Shown: in pieces, positions 33,453-42,475 of the stretch
How the letters are laid out: each line of letters begins with the position of its first letter
Position numbering within the stretch: position 1 is the stretch's first letter
Source: an uncultured Candidatus Melainabacteria bacterium
Lineage (GTDB): Bacteria; Cyanobacteriota; Vampirovibrionia; Gastranaerophilales; Gastranaerophilaceae
NCBI GenBank assembly: GCA_934693165.1
Contig: CAKUUX010000002.1
Coordinates: 139,291-203,290, forward strand
Reading direction: 5' to 3'
DNA length: 64,000 nt
Position numbers and translations under genes: made by a program
The notes under the pieces: generated by a model
Told to the model about the DNA's origin: nothing
Database searches by the model: none
Seen by the model: the letters and a program-made list of their open reading frames with translations, nothing else

Positions 33453-33866
33453 GTGATAAAATCAACAACTATAATTAAAATACCATTTAATGATTTAGAT
33501 CCAATGAATATTGTCTGGCATGGGAATTATGTCAAATACTTGGAGCAAGCTCGTTGTGACTTGTTTGAAATGATTGATTATACATATATGAATATGTATG
33601 AAGACGGTTATATGTATCCAATTGCAAAGATGGATTTGAAATTTATTAAACCCACTACTTTTAACCAAAAAATAGAAGTCGAATGTATATTAGAAGAGGT
33701 TGAACCTGCTATTATAATATCATATACAATTAAGGATATTAAAACAGGTGAAAAGATTTTTAAGGCTAAATCAACACAAATAGGTATTTTGGTGAATTCT
33801 AAAGAAACTGTTTATCAAGTACCTAAAAAACTTATTGATAAAATAAAGGAATATGAAAATGCATAA
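33453..33866 (+). CDS. apeK: 4HBT-family thioesterase (ApeK-like)
   Basis: This 137-residue hotdog thioesterase has FNDLDPMNIVWHGNYVKYLEQAR, the YbgC/4-hydroxybenzoyl-CoA thioesterase site (Asp17 about, His near 25). In APE systems ApeK removes stalled or wrong chains from ACP. GTG start 3 bp after the ligase gene. Confidence 0.88.
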   Translation: MIKSTTIIKIPFNDLDPMNIVWHGNYVKYLEQARCDLFEMIDYTYMNMYEDGYMYPIAKMDLKFIKPTTFNQKIEVECILEEVEPAIIISYTIKDIKTGEKIFKAKSTQIGILVNSKETVYQVPKKLIDKIKEYENA

Positions 33867-34377
33867 TAAGATAATATATGTTTTAATTGCAATTTTCTTT
33901 ATTCCACAGGTTTGTTTTGCAGATGTTTTTAATTCTCCAAAATCATTGGAATATATTGTTCAAAAAATGCCTGTATTTTCAAATGTTGATTGTAATTTTA
34001 AACAAGAAAAAAAGATGCCAAATAATGTTGTATTAAATTCTTCTGGCGAATTTCTTTTTGATAAGACAAATGGTGTTACTTTTAAAACAACTTATCCAAT
34101 AAGAGCGATAAATGCATATTCTCCAAAAGAATATAATCAAATTAATGAAATAATTAATGCTATTGCAAATCGTAGATATTCAAAACTTGAAAATCAGTTT
34201 AATTTTTATTATTTAGATACAAATCCTTGGCAATTTGCTCTAAAACCAAAAACTAATTCTCAAGCTTCAAAATATCTGAAATATATAGAAATTTCTGGCT
34301 CAAAAAGAATTTCTAAAATGATTGTGTCAACTACAAATTCGGTAAAAACAACTATTTGGTTCTATGAAAAAGATTAA
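33853..34377 (+). CDS. LolA-like periplasmic carrier (ApeL-like)
   Basis: A 174-residue protein with a signal peptide (KIIYVLIAIFFIPQVCFA) and a LolA-like fold: FSNVDCNFKQEKKMPN, SSGEFLFDKTNGVTFKTTYP and a late ISKMIVSTTNSVKTTIWF strand. It probably moves the polyene lipid across the periplasm to the outer membrane, next to the exporter gene. Overlaps genes on both sides by 14 bp. ATG 33853 or 33859 are both possible. Confidence 0.78.
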   Translation: MKMHNKIIYVLIAIFFIPQVCFADVFNSPKSLEYIVQKMPVFSNVDCNFKQEKKMPNNVVLNSSGEFLFDKTNGVTFKTTYPIRAINAYSPKEYNQINEIINAIANRRYSKLENQFNFYYLDTNPWQFALKPKTNSQASKYLKYIEISGSKRISKMIVSTTNSVKTTIWFYEKD

Positions 34378-36469
34378 AATAATATCAACAATATTTTTTA
34401 TAATAACAACACTTGTTTTAGCTGTTTTTTCTTTATCAAGTATCAAACAAGTTAAAACAGATTTAATCAGTGGCTTTTTATCAAGCTCTACTGAAAAAAA
34501 TAGGGATGTAATTAAGTTATCAAAACTTGCGTCCAATAAAATGCACGTAATCTTTGAAACTACTGATTATTACGATAATGAAGATTTAAGAGATGAGTTT
34601 TTATCTTCTTTAGATACAAATGTTTTTTCTGTTGAAAACAAAGAGTTTCTAAATGTTTTAGATTTGTACAAAAGCAAACCTCATAATTTTTTGACAGAGC
34701 ATAAAAGAACATTGTTAAAAAATAAAGATTATTCAAAAATTGATAAAGAAAGTTTGGAGGATTTATACAATCCAATCGGTATAATGCTCGAAACGCCTGA
34801 TAAAGATCCATACTTGTTTTTAACAAGTTACCTTAAATCCTTTGATGGTATAAGATTTACCTCAACTAGTAATGTAATAAGTTATAAGGGAAAATATTAC
34901 TCTGAATTAACTTTGGTGTTAAATTCTGATATTTCTTATTTGAAAGGTTTGGAAAAACTAAAAAATCAGTTGGTTTCAGGAGATGTGAATATATATTTTA
35001 CAGGTCCTTTGATTCATTCTTATATGACAAGTTCAAAATCAGTTGTTGAAATAAATACAATCTGCGTTATTTCTGTATTGGCTTTAGTTTTGTTATGTGG
35101 CTTATATTTTAAATCTTTAAAAATATTCGTTCCAATAGGTTTGAGTATATTTTTTGGAATTGGTTTTGGATATTTGGTAACTAACTTAATTTTTGATACG
35201 CTAAATATCTTAACTTTTGTATTTTCAACTACCTTGATTGGTATAAGTTTGGATTACTCTCTGCATTTTTATATGACAGAAAGAAAAAAAACTTTTTATA
35301 AAAGTCTTACTGTTTCTATGTTAACTACGGTTTTAGCATTTTTAACCTTGTTATTTACAGGGGTTGAAGTTTTAAAAGAAATTGCAATATTTACAGCCTT
35401 TGGACTTATTGGAGTTTATTTATTTGTAGTTTTAATTTTACCTCTGTTTAATTTTGGTATCAAAAAAGGCGAAAATTTTTCTGTTCCAGATTTGAGTAAT
35501 TTTAAAACATACTTTCTTATAGTGATTGGTTTAACTTTCTTGTCTGGCTTGTGTAGATTAACTTTTAATGATGATATAAAAGCTCTTTATGTGCCTCCAA
35601 AATCTCTATTAAAGGCAGAGACTTTGTACAAAAATATTTATGAAACAAAAGATAAATCTTTTATCGTTGTAAAAGGTAAAGATTTGGACGAAATAATTAA
35701 AAATGAAGAAAAAATAACTCAAAAACTTGAAAATGAGAATGTTCCATATATTTCTCTGACAAAACTCGTTCCATCTGAAAGAAAACAAAAAGAAAATCAA
35801 AAACTTGTAAAAGAATTGTATTTAGAAAATTTAGATGTTTACGCAAATTTCTTAGATAAATCAACTATCTCAAAATTAAAAAATTCTTTTGATAATGATA
35901 AGGTCGAAAGCTTGGATTTGTTTAAATATCCATATTTAAAGAACTTTTTGTTAGATGAAAATACTTCGTTTATCATTGTTCCTGCAGAATATATGTTGGA
36001 AGATGAATTTAATCAAATAGTTGTTTCAAAAGATATTTCTGCAATTGTTAAATCTTGCCGTAAACATTGTCAATATATATTACCAGTTATACTTTTTGTC
36101 TTAATTGGTTTATTAGTTGGTATTTATGGGTTTAATAAGGCTAGAAAAATTATACTTTCACCGTTTTTAGGAATTATTTTTGCAGTTGGATTACTATCCT
36201 TGTTGGGTTGTAGTATGAATATCTTTAGCATATTGGCGTTGTTCTTAATTTTAGGTTTTAGTTTAGATTATTCAATATTTAGGGCAAGTGGGGATGCAAA
36301 TTCAAAAAAGGCTGTTCTCATTTCGTGTATCTCTACAGTATTTTCATTCTTTTTACTTTCTCTAACAAGTTTTACGTTAATAAGTTCTATGGGCAAAGTT
36401 TTATGCATAGGAATTTTGACTTCATATATTTTAAGTTTGGTGTTATTGCCAGAAAATGATAAGGTTTAA
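34364..36469 (+). CDS. MMPL/RND-type polyene exporter (ApeM-like)
   Basis: A 701-residue RND-superfamily protein of two similar halves. Each has a periplasmic domain and a bundle of membrane helices: first half from about residue 225 (ISVLALVLLCGLYF, then STTLIGISLDYSLHFYMTERKK), second from about 565 (ILPVILFVLIGLLVGIYG, then LILGFSLDYSIFRASGD). The paired LDYS motifs in helix 4 hold the proton-relay Asp. It exports the lipid-linked polyene from the inner membrane to the LolA-like carrier. Confidence 0.88.
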   Translation: MKKIKIISTIFFIITTLVLAVFSLSSIKQVKTDLISGFLSSSTEKNRDVIKLSKLASNKMHVIFETTDYYDNEDLRDEFLSSLDTNVFSVENKEFLNVLDLYKSKPHNFLTEHKRTLLKNKDYSKIDKESLEDLYNPIGIMLETPDKDPYLFLTSYLKSFDGIRFTSTSNVISYKGKYYSELTLVLNSDISYLKGLEKLKNQLVSGDVNIYFTGPLIHSYMTSSKSVVEINTICVISVLALVLLCGLYFKSLKIFVPIGLSIFFGIGFGYLVTNLIFDTLNILTFVFSTTLIGISLDYSLHFYMTERKKTFYKSLTVSMLTTVLAFLTLLFTGVEVLKEIAIFTAFGLIGVYLFVVLILPLFNFGIKKGENFSVPDLSNFKTYFLIVIGLTFLSGLCRLTFNDDIKALYVPPKSLLKAETLYKNIYETKDKSFIVVKGKDLDEIIKNEEKITQKLENENVPYISLTKLVPSERKQKENQKLVKELYLENLDVYANFLDKSTISKLKNSFDNDKVESLDLFKYPYLKNFLLDENTSFIIVPAEYMLEDEFNQIVVSKDISAIVKSCRKHCQYILPVILFVLIGLLVGIYGFNKARKIILSPFLGIIFAVGLLSLLGCSMNIFSILALFLILGFSLDYSIFRASGDANSKKAVLISCISTVFSFFLLSLTSFTLISSMGKVLCIGILTSYILSLVLLPENDKV

Positions 36470-36471
36470 TT

Positions 36472-37518
36472 ATGAAATACGAAAGAAAAAATAGAAAACA
36501 TAATACGGTTAAAACATTAACAGAAGCGCAAAAGCTTGCTTTTGCGCCACTTACATTTCAAACTGTTTCTGCAATGTTAAAATTTGGAATTTTAGAAATT
36601 TTAGCAGATAAAAATTGTACTTGCTCTGAACTTGTTGAAATGACAAATCTTTCTGAATATGCAATTAAAGTGTTAATGGAAGTTGCTGAGGTTTCTGGAC
36701 TCGTGCAAAAAAATGATGAAGGTAAATATTTTGCAACTCAGTTTGGAAAAGTCTTTTTGTATGATGAGATGACAAGAGTTAATTTTAATTTTGTTAATGA
36801 TGTTTGTTATCTTGGGGCAAGCGAACTCGGGAATTCTTTAAAAAATGCTAAACCCGAGGGGTTGAATAAGTTTGTTCAAAAATCAGAAACTATTTATCCT
36901 CTTTTACCGACTTTGCCTGAACAAATGAAGAAAAGTTGGTATGAATTTGATAATTTTTATTCTGACAATTGTTTTGAAGAAATTTATGAAATTATCAGTA
37001 GTAATAATCCTTTTGAATTCTATGATATTGGTGGTAATACAGGAAAATTTGAAAGAGTTTGTTTAAAAAATAAATCAAAAGTTGCTATGCTTGATTTAAA
37101 AGAAAATATTGAAGTAGTGAAAAATGAAGAAGAATTAAAAGGCTGTGACTTTATTCCTGTTGATATTTTGAAAGATAAAACTTTACCAAAAATGAAGGGT
37201 GCAGTTTTGATGAGTCAATTTTTGGATTGCTTTTCAAAAGAACAAATTATTAGTATTCTAGAAAAAGTTAAGGCTTCTAGCTCTGACGGTACAAAAATTT
37301 ATATTTTAGAACCATTTATTGATAATCAAATTTTTGATGGCGCAAAATATGCGCTTGTGCATACTTCTTTGTATTTTACTTGTATGGCAAATGGTAATAG
37401 CAAGATGTATTCACTTGAAGATATGAAAAGTTTTGTTGAAAAGGCTGGATTAAAAATTTCTAAAATACATAATAATATCGGTCGACACGACTATACTTTG
37501 CTGGAGTGTGAAAAATAA
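36472..37518 (+). CDS. SAM-dependent O-methyltransferase (ApeB-like)
   Basis: This 348-residue class I methyltransferase has an N-terminal dimerisation/winged-helix domain (LAFAPLTFQTVSAMLKFGILEILAD, CTCSELVEMTNLSEYAIKVLM) and a Rossmann domain with YDIGGNTGKFE as the SAM loop and VAMLDLKENIE. Members of this plant-like O-methyltransferase fold methylate phenols, which fits the methoxy or methyl aryl head of APE pigments. Start 3 bp after the exporter gene. Confidence 0.83.
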   Translation: MKYERKNRKHNTVKTLTEAQKLAFAPLTFQTVSAMLKFGILEILADKNCTCSELVEMTNLSEYAIKVLMEVAEVSGLVQKNDEGKYFATQFGKVFLYDEMTRVNFNFVNDVCYLGASELGNSLKNAKPEGLNKFVQKSETIYPLLPTLPEQMKKSWYEFDNFYSDNCFEEIYEIISSNNPFEFYDIGGNTGKFERVCLKNKSKVAMLDLKENIEVVKNEEELKGCDFIPVDILKDKTLPKMKGAVLMSQFLDCFSKEQIISILEKVKASSSDGTKIYILEPFIDNQIFDGAKYALVHTSLYFTCMANGNSKMYSLEDMKSFVEKAGLKISKIHNNIGRHDYTLLECEK

Positions 37519-38429
37519 TGTCTGAATGGTTTGAACAAAAAGAAGAATCAGCTGGAGTAAAAAGATTACTTTTATCGTGGTGGCTTTACAAAATCTTTGG
37601 TGTTATTCCACTTAGAATAATTGCGTTCTTTGTTATTTTGTTTGGATATGTTGGAATGAAAGAACAAAAAGAAGCTTTAAAAACATATTTTGAAAATTTA
37701 TCTGAATATACAAAAAATAAAAAATATAAACCTTCTTTTTTGAATAAATTTAAAATTTTTTTGAATTATGCGAATTCTTTAGTTGATAAAATTCAAGGTT
37801 TTGCAGGTGATTATAAAAATCTTGTGTTTGAAAATGATGAAGTAAAGACAGAGATTTCAAATTTGCTAAAAAATAAACAAGGTATATTTTTTATAACAAA
37901 TCATATTGGAAATGTTGAACTTATGAGAACTCTTTTGTTGTCAAAGGTTATGGAAGAAAAACCAAGAGTTAATATATTTTTGCAAAAAAATCATTGTGAA
38001 ATCTTTAATACTTTTTTAGAAAAAATTGCAGTAAAAACAAATGTTTCTATTTATCCAGTTGAAGATATTGATATAGATACTTCTGTAGAAGTTCAAGAAA
38101 AACTGAAAAATGGTGAAATTGTATTTATGGCAGGTGATAGACTTTCTGCAAAGAATGTTGAGTCCTTTTATGAAACTGAAATTCTTAATAGAAAAGTAAA
38201 ATTACCTATTGGAGTTTTGAAATTTGCTCAAATGCTAGATTCTGAAATCTATTTTGTAACTTGTGCAAAAAATATCGTGAAATATGAAATTCACGCAAAG
38301 AGATTTGAAAAAGAAAATTCTAAAACAGATACAATACAAAAACTGCAAAAAGAATATGCGTTCTTTTTGCAGTCTAGTATTTTAAAATATCCATATCAGT
38401 TCTACCATTTCTCAAAATTCTTTGAGTAA
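37518..38429 (+). CDS. LpxL-like lysophospholipid acyltransferase (ApeJ C-terminal-like)
   Basis: This 303-residue LPLAT has an N-terminal membrane segment (IFGVIPLRIIAFFVILFGYVG) and the HX4E motif NHIGNVEL (residue 130 about), then AGDRLSAKNVES and LPIGVLKFAQ. In many APE clusters ApeJ is a glycosyltransferase fused to such a domain; here only the acyltransferase part exists. It could attach the polyene or a fatty acid to the lipid anchor. The ATG overlaps the methyltransferase stop. Last gene of the plus arm. Confidence 0.8.
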   Translation: MSEWFEQKEESAGVKRLLLSWWLYKIFGVIPLRIIAFFVILFGYVGMKEQKEALKTYFENLSEYTKNKKYKPSFLNKFKIFLNYANSLVDKIQGFAGDYKNLVFENDEVKTEISNLLKNKQGIFFITNHIGNVELMRTLLLSKVMEEKPRVNIFLQKNHCEIFNTFLEKIAVKTNVSIYPVEDIDIDTSVEVQEKLKNGEIVFMAGDRLSAKNVESFYETEILNRKVKLPIGVLKFAQMLDSEIYFVTCAKNIVKYEIHAKRFEKENSKTDTIQKLQKEYAFFLQSSILKYPYQFYHFSKFFE

Positions 38430-38430
38430 G

Positions 38431-38919
38431 TTATTTTATATAAGAACTAAATAAATCTTTTAAATATTCATCTTTTGATTTTTGAACTAATTGAATAGTT
38501 TTTTCATCAGGTTTAGCTCCAGCTTTCAATAATTGTTCAACAATTTTTGTTTGCTTTTTAGCTACTGCTAATCTTAATGGATTTTGACATTTTCGAAATT
38601 ATTTTCTTTGGCAAATGATAAATATTCTGTTTTATATTTTTTCAAAGATGCTTTATCATTTATTGAAAACATTTTATAAGACATATTAGAAATGTTTTTT
38701 ATAATGTCTTCAGAATTTTCCGTTTTTAGTGTAAGCAACATTATTTGTTTCATCAAGTTTTAAGTCGTTCACTTTTGATTTGTTTAATTCATTGTATATT
38801 GCTTTAGTTGTTTGAATTGGTGTTGCATTTTTTACAACATAAAGACAATCTTTAGTTTTAGCAAAAGATAGGTTTGTAGTTGTAATAAGTGCAAAACATA
38901 AAATTAAAATTTTTTTCAT
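38431..38919 (-). pseudogene. Secreted ankyrin-type protein gene broken by two frameshifts
   Basis: Three minus-strand frames join end to end: a signal peptide start (KKILILCFALITTTNLSFA, 38919-38714), a middle part (SEDIIKNISNMSYKMFSIND, to about 38575) and an ankyrin-like C-terminus (NPLRLAVAKKQTKIVEQLL, ending SSYIK at 38431). The breaks fall in A-rich runs near 38720 and 38580. One protein of about 160 residues is likely, so either the gene has decayed or the sequence has indels. It is convergent with the APE arm, 2 bp from its end. Confidence 0.6.
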
Positions 38920-38928
38920 TTCTATTCT

Positions 38929-39390
38929 TTATTTATTCTTCTTAGCTTCTTTTCTTTTTTGTTTTTCTAATTTTTTTAATTGTTTTTGATGGTTCTTTTC
39001 TGTCATTTTGCATTTTTTTAGAAGTTTATTGTAATATACTTGTTTCTCTGCGGGGTCTTTAATATTTTCTGCTTCTTTCAAGCCGTTTTCAAAAATGATT
39101 TTCTTTTCGTACCAACCCCTATTTTTCATTTTTGTTGTAGCATGGCAAATCATCGGAATACCGATTGGTGCAGTTAATATCAAGTCTGTTAGTACAATAC
39201 CAACTGATAGCTCTGCAATATCTTTACCCTTGCTAGGAAAATATCTTGGGTTTTGATATTTGTGTGGTACGTATTCTTCCCAAACCGGTTCTTTTACTAC
39301 TTCTGTTTGTTGAACTTCATTTATTGCAAGCACGCTAGAGCTTGAACCTACAAAGCTCAACAAAATTAGTAGTGATATAATCTTTTTCAT
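38929..39390 (-). CDS. Secreted or membrane-anchored hypothetical protein
   Basis: This 153-residue protein has a signal peptide (KKIISLLILLSFVGSSSSVLA) and a short hydrophobic helix (ELSVGIVLTDLILTAPIGIPM, about 60-80). The Lys-rich coiled-coil tail (KKLEKQKRKEAKKNK) is strongly basic. No family recognised. It lies in a minus-strand run with the broken ankyrin gene and the MerR regulator. Confidence 0.65.
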   Translation of the reverse strand: MKKIISLLILLSFVGSSSSVLAINEVQQTEVVKEPVWEEYVPHKYQNPRYFPSKGKDIAELSVGIVLTDLILTAPIGIPMICHATTKMKNRGWYEKKIIFENGLKEAENIKDPAEKQVYYNKLLKKCKMTEKNHQKQLKKLEKQKRKEAKKNK

Positions 39391-39410
39391 ATTCCGAGAG
39401 TCCCTTTTTC

Positions 39411-39830
39411 TTATGCTGTGGTTTCTATTTCTTTTTTAACTTTGTTCATAGGATTCCATTCATCTTCAAGATGGTTTTTAATCAAATTTTTATAGAAATT
39501 TTCTTTATAATCTAAAAGTTCTAATTGTTTTTTCAATTCTTCCATTTGTTCAAGCGCTTTAGCTTTTGTATCAAGAATGATTTGATAGCGTTCTTTTATA
39601 GTAGAATCGCCTATGATACATAAGTCGATATATCTTTTAATATCTTTGTTTTGTGTTCCAACTGAACGTAAACATTTGACTATTCTTACCCACTCTAAGT
39701 CATTTTCAGAAAATCTTCTGATATTGTTATTATCTCTTTGTAAAAATGGGAAAAATCCACTTTTTGCCCAAAATCTAAGAGTGTGTTCTGAAACTTCCAT
39801 TTTGTCTGCAACTTCTTTAATTGTGTACAC
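39411..39830 (-). CDS. MerR-family transcriptional regulator
   Basis: A 139-residue MerR protein: winged-helix N-terminus YTIKEVADKMEVSEHTLRFWAKSGFFPF, RRFSENDLEWVRIVKCLRSVG, then a coiled coil (about 80-120). No Cys for metals is visible, so a small-molecule or aldehyde-type AdhR/NmlR signal is more likely than a metal. It is divergent from the exported DXS-like gene, which is the obvious target. Confidence 0.9.
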   Translation of the reverse strand: MYTIKEVADKMEVSEHTLRFWAKSGFFPFLQRDNNNIRRFSENDLEWVRIVKCLRSVGTQNKDIKRYIDLCIIGDSTIKERYQIILDTKAKALEQMEELKKQLELLDYKENFYKNLIKNHLEDEWNPMNKVKKEIETTA

Positions 39831-39968
39831 AATTTCTCTCCAAGCTAGTAATTGATTATTATTATTATACTTAATAAATAATTTTTAACAAATGTAAAAT
39901 TTAGGGTTGACTGATAGTAGCTCTCAAGTTGTAAAATTTTTACTATAGATTTTAATTATGGAGCAAGT

Positions 39969-41807
39969 ATGAAAAACAAAATTTTAATTTTAATATTATC
40001 ATTATTAATTATAGGAGTAACAAGTATGGCAAATGCACAAGAACAAACTTATTCAGATGTATTTAAAAAGGTTAATTCACCAAAAGATGTGAAAAAACTT
40101 TCTATAGAAGAAATGAATATCTTATCAGAAGATATTAGAAAAGCTATTATTAACAAAGTTGATACAATCGGTGGTCACTTAGGTCCTGATTTAGGAATTG
40201 TAGAAACAACTATTGCAATGCATTATGTATTTAATTCTCCAAAAGACAAATTTGTGTTTGACGTATCACACCAAATTTATCCACACAAAATTTTAACAGG
40301 AAGAAAAGATGCTTTTGTAAATCCATTAAAACATCCTGAAATTTCTGGTTATTCAAACAATCACGAAAGTGAACACGACAATTTCATTTTAGGTCACACT
40401 TCAACTTCTCTTAGCCTTTCAACAGGTATGGCGAAAGCTAGAGATTTGAAAGGTGAAAAATATAACGTTGTTGCTTTAATTGGTGACGGCTCTCTATCTG
40501 GAGGTGAAGCTCTTGAAGGCTTGAGTAATGCAGCCGTTTTAAATTCAAATATGATTATCATTGTAAACGATAACGTTATGTCTATTGCTCCAGTTGAGGG
40601 AGGTATTTATAACAGCTTAAAAGTTTTGAGAGATACAAATGGTGAAGCTAAAGACAATATTTTCAAATCTATGGGATTTGATTATTATTATCTTGAAGAA
40701 GGTAATAATGTAGAAAAATTAATTGCTTTATTTGAAAAAGTTAAAGATACGGATAAACCAACAGTCGTTCATATCCATACTTTAAAAGGTAAAGGTTATG
40801 AACCAGCCGTAGCAGATAAGGAAACTTACCATTGGACAGTTCCTCAATTTGTTGAAAATTATGGAAAGCCACAACCAAAAGTTGAAACCTTTACAAGTCT
40901 TACTAATGATTATTTAGTAGATAAAGTTAAAAAAGATAATAAACTTATGGTGGTTTCAGCAGCAACTCCTGGTGCAACTGGTTTGACTAAAGATGTAAGA
41001 GCTAAATTAGGAAAAAATTATACAGACGTTCAAATTGCAGAACAGCACGCTGTTGGTTATGTTTCAGGATTAGCAGCAAATGGTGCAAAACCTGTATTTG
41101 AAGTGTTGAGTTCTTTTATCCAAAGAAGTTATGACCAATTATCTCAAGATTTGGCTATCAATAACGCACCTGCTACAATTCTTGTATTCTGGGGTGGAAT
41201 TTCTCCTGCAGATGTAACTCACTTACAAGTATTTGATATTCCATTGATTAGCAATATTCCAAATATTGTTTATCTTGCTCCAACTAATAAAGAAGAATAT
41301 TTAGCTATGTTAGATTGGTCTGTTGAACAAACTAAATATCCAGTAGTAATCAGAGTTCCAATGACAGCTCCTGTTTCTACTGGCAAAACTGATAAAACAG
41401 ATTATGCAAAATTGAATAAATTTAAAATTGCAAACAAAGGGGAAAAAGTTGCAATTATTGGTGTTGGTAACTTCTATCAATTAGGCGAACAAGTTCAATC
41501 AAAATTGAAATCGGAACTTGGCATTAATGCAACTTTGATTAATCCAGTATATTTAACTGGTCTTGATGAAAAAGCTTTAGATGAACTTAAAAAAGATCAT
41601 TCTCTTGTTATAACTCTTGAAGATGGAGTTATTGACGGTGGTTATGGTGAAAAAGTCGCTAGATATTATGGAAATTCTAATATGAAAGTTCTAAACTTTG
41701 GTGCTAAAAAAGAATTTACAGACCGAGTTTCTATGGAGGAATTAAATAAACGTTATCATTTGACACCAGAACTTATAGTTGAAGATATTAAAAATGTTTT
41801 AAAATAA
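39969..41807 (+). CDS. Exported DXS-like thiamine-diphosphate enzyme
   Basis: This 612-residue protein resembles 1-deoxyxylulose-5-phosphate synthase but starts with a signal peptide (ILILILSLLIIGVTSMANA, cut near residue 23). DXS hallmarks: GGHLGPDLGIVETT, FDVSHQIYPHKILTGR, GHTSTSLSLSTGMA, ThDP motif GDGS (172-175) to VNDN (200-203), MSIAPVEGG and the catalytic IAEQHAV (Glu358). Differences: the ~40-residue segment after MSIAPVEGG is largely missing, GHD is replaced by GNN, and YPRG near the phosphate site by VPMT. The product is therefore probably not DXP. It is followed by a flavodoxin. Confidence 0.82.
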   Translation: MKNKILILILSLLIIGVTSMANAQEQTYSDVFKKVNSPKDVKKLSIEEMNILSEDIRKAIINKVDTIGGHLGPDLGIVETTIAMHYVFNSPKDKFVFDVSHQIYPHKILTGRKDAFVNPLKHPEISGYSNNHESEHDNFILGHTSTSLSLSTGMAKARDLKGEKYNVVALIGDGSLSGGEALEGLSNAAVLNSNMIIIVNDNVMSIAPVEGGIYNSLKVLRDTNGEAKDNIFKSMGFDYYYLEEGNNVEKLIALFEKVKDTDKPTVVHIHTLKGKGYEPAVADKETYHWTVPQFVENYGKPQPKVETFTSLTNDYLVDKVKKDNKLMVVSAATPGATGLTKDVRAKLGKNYTDVQIAEQHAVGYVSGLAANGAKPVFEVLSSFIQRSYDQLSQDLAINNAPATILVFWGGISPADVTHLQVFDIPLISNIPNIVYLAPTNKEEYLAMLDWSVEQTKYPVVIRVPMTAPVSTGKTDKTDYAKLNKFKIANKGEKVAIIGVGNFYQLGEQVQSKLKSELGINATLINPVYLTGLDEKALDELKKDHSLVITLEDGVIDGGYGEKVARYYGNSNMKVLNFGAKKEFTDRVSMEELNKRYHLTPELIVEDIKNVLK

Positions 41808-41820
41808 GGAAAATATCTTT

Positions 41821-42405
41821 ATGAAAAAAATGTTTTTCGTATTCGGTTTAGTAATCGTTATTATTCTTTCTTTGGTTTTATTGGAAGAATTTAACTCACA
41901 AGTAAAAGGAGATGTATCTATGAATAAAAAAGTTTTAATTGCATATTTTTCGTGGTCAGGTAACACAAAACATATCGCAGAAGAAATTCAGTCAAAAACA
42001 GGTGCTGATATGTTTAGAATAGAAACTGCTATTCCTTACCCAAGTGATTATAACGAAACTGCTTATGGTGTTGCAAAAAAACAACATGATGAAAATATAT
42101 TGCCAGAACTTAAAGATAATGGTGATGTATCAAATTACGATGTGATTTTTGTAGGTACTCCTGCTTGGTGGTACACAATGGCTCCTGCTGTTAAAACATT
42201 TTTAACCGAAAATGATTTTACGGGCAAAACAATTATTCCGTTCACAACTCACGGTGGTGGAGGTGGTTACCATATTTCAGATGATATGGCAAACCTTGCA
42301 AAAGGTGCTAATGTTATTAAAAATCAATTAGTTATATATGGTAAAGGAAACTCTGGAACTGGAGAAGAAATTGATAAATGGTTGGCTGAAATAAAAATTA
42401 AATAG
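41821..42405 (+). CDS. Membrane-anchored flavodoxin-like protein
   Basis: A 194-residue protein: N-terminal anchor (MFFVFGLVIVIILSLVLL, about 4-21), then a flavodoxin fold with FMN phosphate loop SWSGNTKHIAEEI, TPAWWYTMAPAVKTF and FTTHGGGGGY. Short-chain flavodoxins of the Flavodoxin_4 (PF12682) type look similar. The anchor would place it outside the cytoplasmic membrane together with the DXS-like enzyme 14 bp upstream. A second in-frame ATG after the anchor (about residue 34, MNKKVLIAYF) could also give a cytoplasmic form. Confidence 0.82.
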   Translation: MKKMFFVFGLVIVIILSLVLLEEFNSQVKGDVSMNKKVLIAYFSWSGNTKHIAEEIQSKTGADMFRIETAIPYPSDYNETAYGVAKKQHDENILPELKDNGDVSNYDVIFVGTPAWWYTMAPAVKTFLTENDFTGKTIIPFTTHGGGGGYHISDDMANLAKGANVIKNQLVIYGKGNSGTGEEIDKWLAEIKIK

Positions 42406-42416
42406 CTTTATATATT

Positions 42417-42447
42417 GAAAAAGACGGTATTTTTATATCGTCTTTTT
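42417..42447 (+). terminator. Intrinsic terminator after flavodoxin
   Basis: AAAAAGACG/CGTCTTTTT stem extended by GTAT/ATAT with a TTTT loop, T-run at the end. Confidence 0.85.
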
Positions 42448-42475
42448 GTTATAATTATTTTGACTAGTAGGTATT

